A stretch of 64,000 nucleotides of DNA from Sandaracinus amylolyticus. Lineage in GTDB: Bacteria > Myxococcota_A > Polyangia > Polyangiales > Sandaracinaceae. The position numbers were made by a program, and so were the translations under genes. The stretch is taken from NCBI RefSeq assembly GCF_021631985.1, contig NZ_CP070225.1, forward strand, positions 1,302,001 through 1,366,000, given 5' to 3'. Below the pieces are notes generated by a model. The model searched no databases and was not told the DNA's origin. It saw only the letters and a program-made list of their open reading frames with translations. Positions 63,690-64,000 of this stretch are shown here, in pieces; within the stretch, counting starts at the first letter, position 1; every line of letters starts with the position of its first letter.

Positions 63690-64000
63690 ATGTCCTTTCT
63701 TCGCGCGTCGTGTTCGATTTTGTTGTGCGCGCTCGTGCTGATGATCCCAGCGGGCGCTTCGGCGGGAGGGTTCGAATTCGCGGCGCACGGCACGCGCCAG
63801 CTCGGGCGCGGTGGCGCCTGGGCGGCGCGCGCCGACGATCCGCTCGCGCTCTACTACAACCCCGCGATGCTCGCGGACCTGCCGGACTCGCAGGTGCTCG
63901 CGAACGTGCACGTGGCGTTCTGGGATGCGTGCGTCGATCGTCCCGGCACCTACGCGAGCGCGATCGCGGCGGGCCGTACCGGCGGCGCGAACCTCTTCGA
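63690..64000 (+). CDS. Outer-membrane OMPP1/FadL-like protein, 3' end off window
   Basis: About 103 residues visible. A signal peptide (ILLCALVLMIPAGASA) is followed by GGFEFAAHGTRQLGRGGAWAARADDPLALYYNPAMLADLPDSQVLANVH, the FadL/OmpP1 N-terminal pattern (GARALGRGGA and DDPLALYYNPA). FadL-type barrels move hydrophobic compounds across the outer membrane. GGAAGGGGAG precedes ATG 63690. Confidence 0.8.
   Translation, partial: MSFLRASCSILLCALVLMIPAGASAGGFEFAAHGTRQLGRGGAWAARADDPLALYYNPAMLADLPDSQVLANVHVAFWDACVDRPGTYASAIAAGRTGGANLF

Overview
The window is a chromosomal segment of a very GC-rich bacterium. Third codon positions are almost always G or C, and many genes start with GTG. Gene content points to a myxobacterium (Myxococcota, possibly a Polyangiales/Sandaracinus-type organism): a CdnL/CarD regulator, a CarH/LitR-type MerR regulator with a B12-binding module, a recA promoter carrying a LexA site of the type known from Myxococcus, and many secreted lipoproteins and proteases. 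This placement is inferred from gene content. I see no tRNA or rRNA gene, CRISPR array, prophage or insertion sequence.

Left part (1-12.2 kb). After an edge-truncated lipoprotein with a glycosidase-like barrel and a small membrane protein comes a tight minus-strand cluster (6245 to 1805). In transcription order it holds a 111-residue protein with a single, near-C-terminal Trp, a six-TM histidine kinase, an isoprenoid-synthase-fold protein with a DDxxD motif, a SAM methyltransferase, a LuxR-type response regulator and greB. The order resembles the Bacillus ComX-ComP-ComQ-ComA pheromone module and is the most interesting feature here. A DyP-type peroxidase diverges from it, followed by pxpABC (5-oxoprolinase), a PaaZ/BoxD-type aldehyde dehydrogenase, a YcxB-like membrane protein and a Uma2-family nuclease.

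Middle (12.2-29.3 kb). A POT peptide transporter, a caspase-like lipoprotein with PPC-type repeats, a DUF3604-HupE-parvulin operon, the CarH-like regulator, a matrixin-like metalloprotease preceded by an orphan strong terminator, pyruvate carboxylase, DoxX, a TPR protein and an unidentified membrane-anchored protein.

Right-middle (29.3-48 kb). secA, a CAP-domain protein, a zinc-ribbon membrane protein, a double cyclic-nucleotide-binding protein and a subtilase. An 820-base gene-poor, GAA/TTC-rich region with several hairpins follows. Then come a small lipoprotein, YdcH, LolA, two glycosyltransferases, glmS and a pair of M16 peptidase homologues, one catalytically dead.

Right part (48-64 kb). 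Housekeeping genes: cinA-recA with a LexA operator, cdnL, an orphan hisIE, an enoyl-reductase-like SDR, a Nudix hydrolase, an XRE regulator and a DUF1624-type membrane acyltransferase. A translation/replication run, prs-rplY-pth-rpsF-rpsR-rplI-dnaB, follows and then the start of an outer-membrane FadL-like protein. Genes are often coupled by ATGA/GTGA overlaps. A roughly 90-base structured repeat occurs twice (20.8 and 41.1 kb), at the 3' ends of minus-strand genes.
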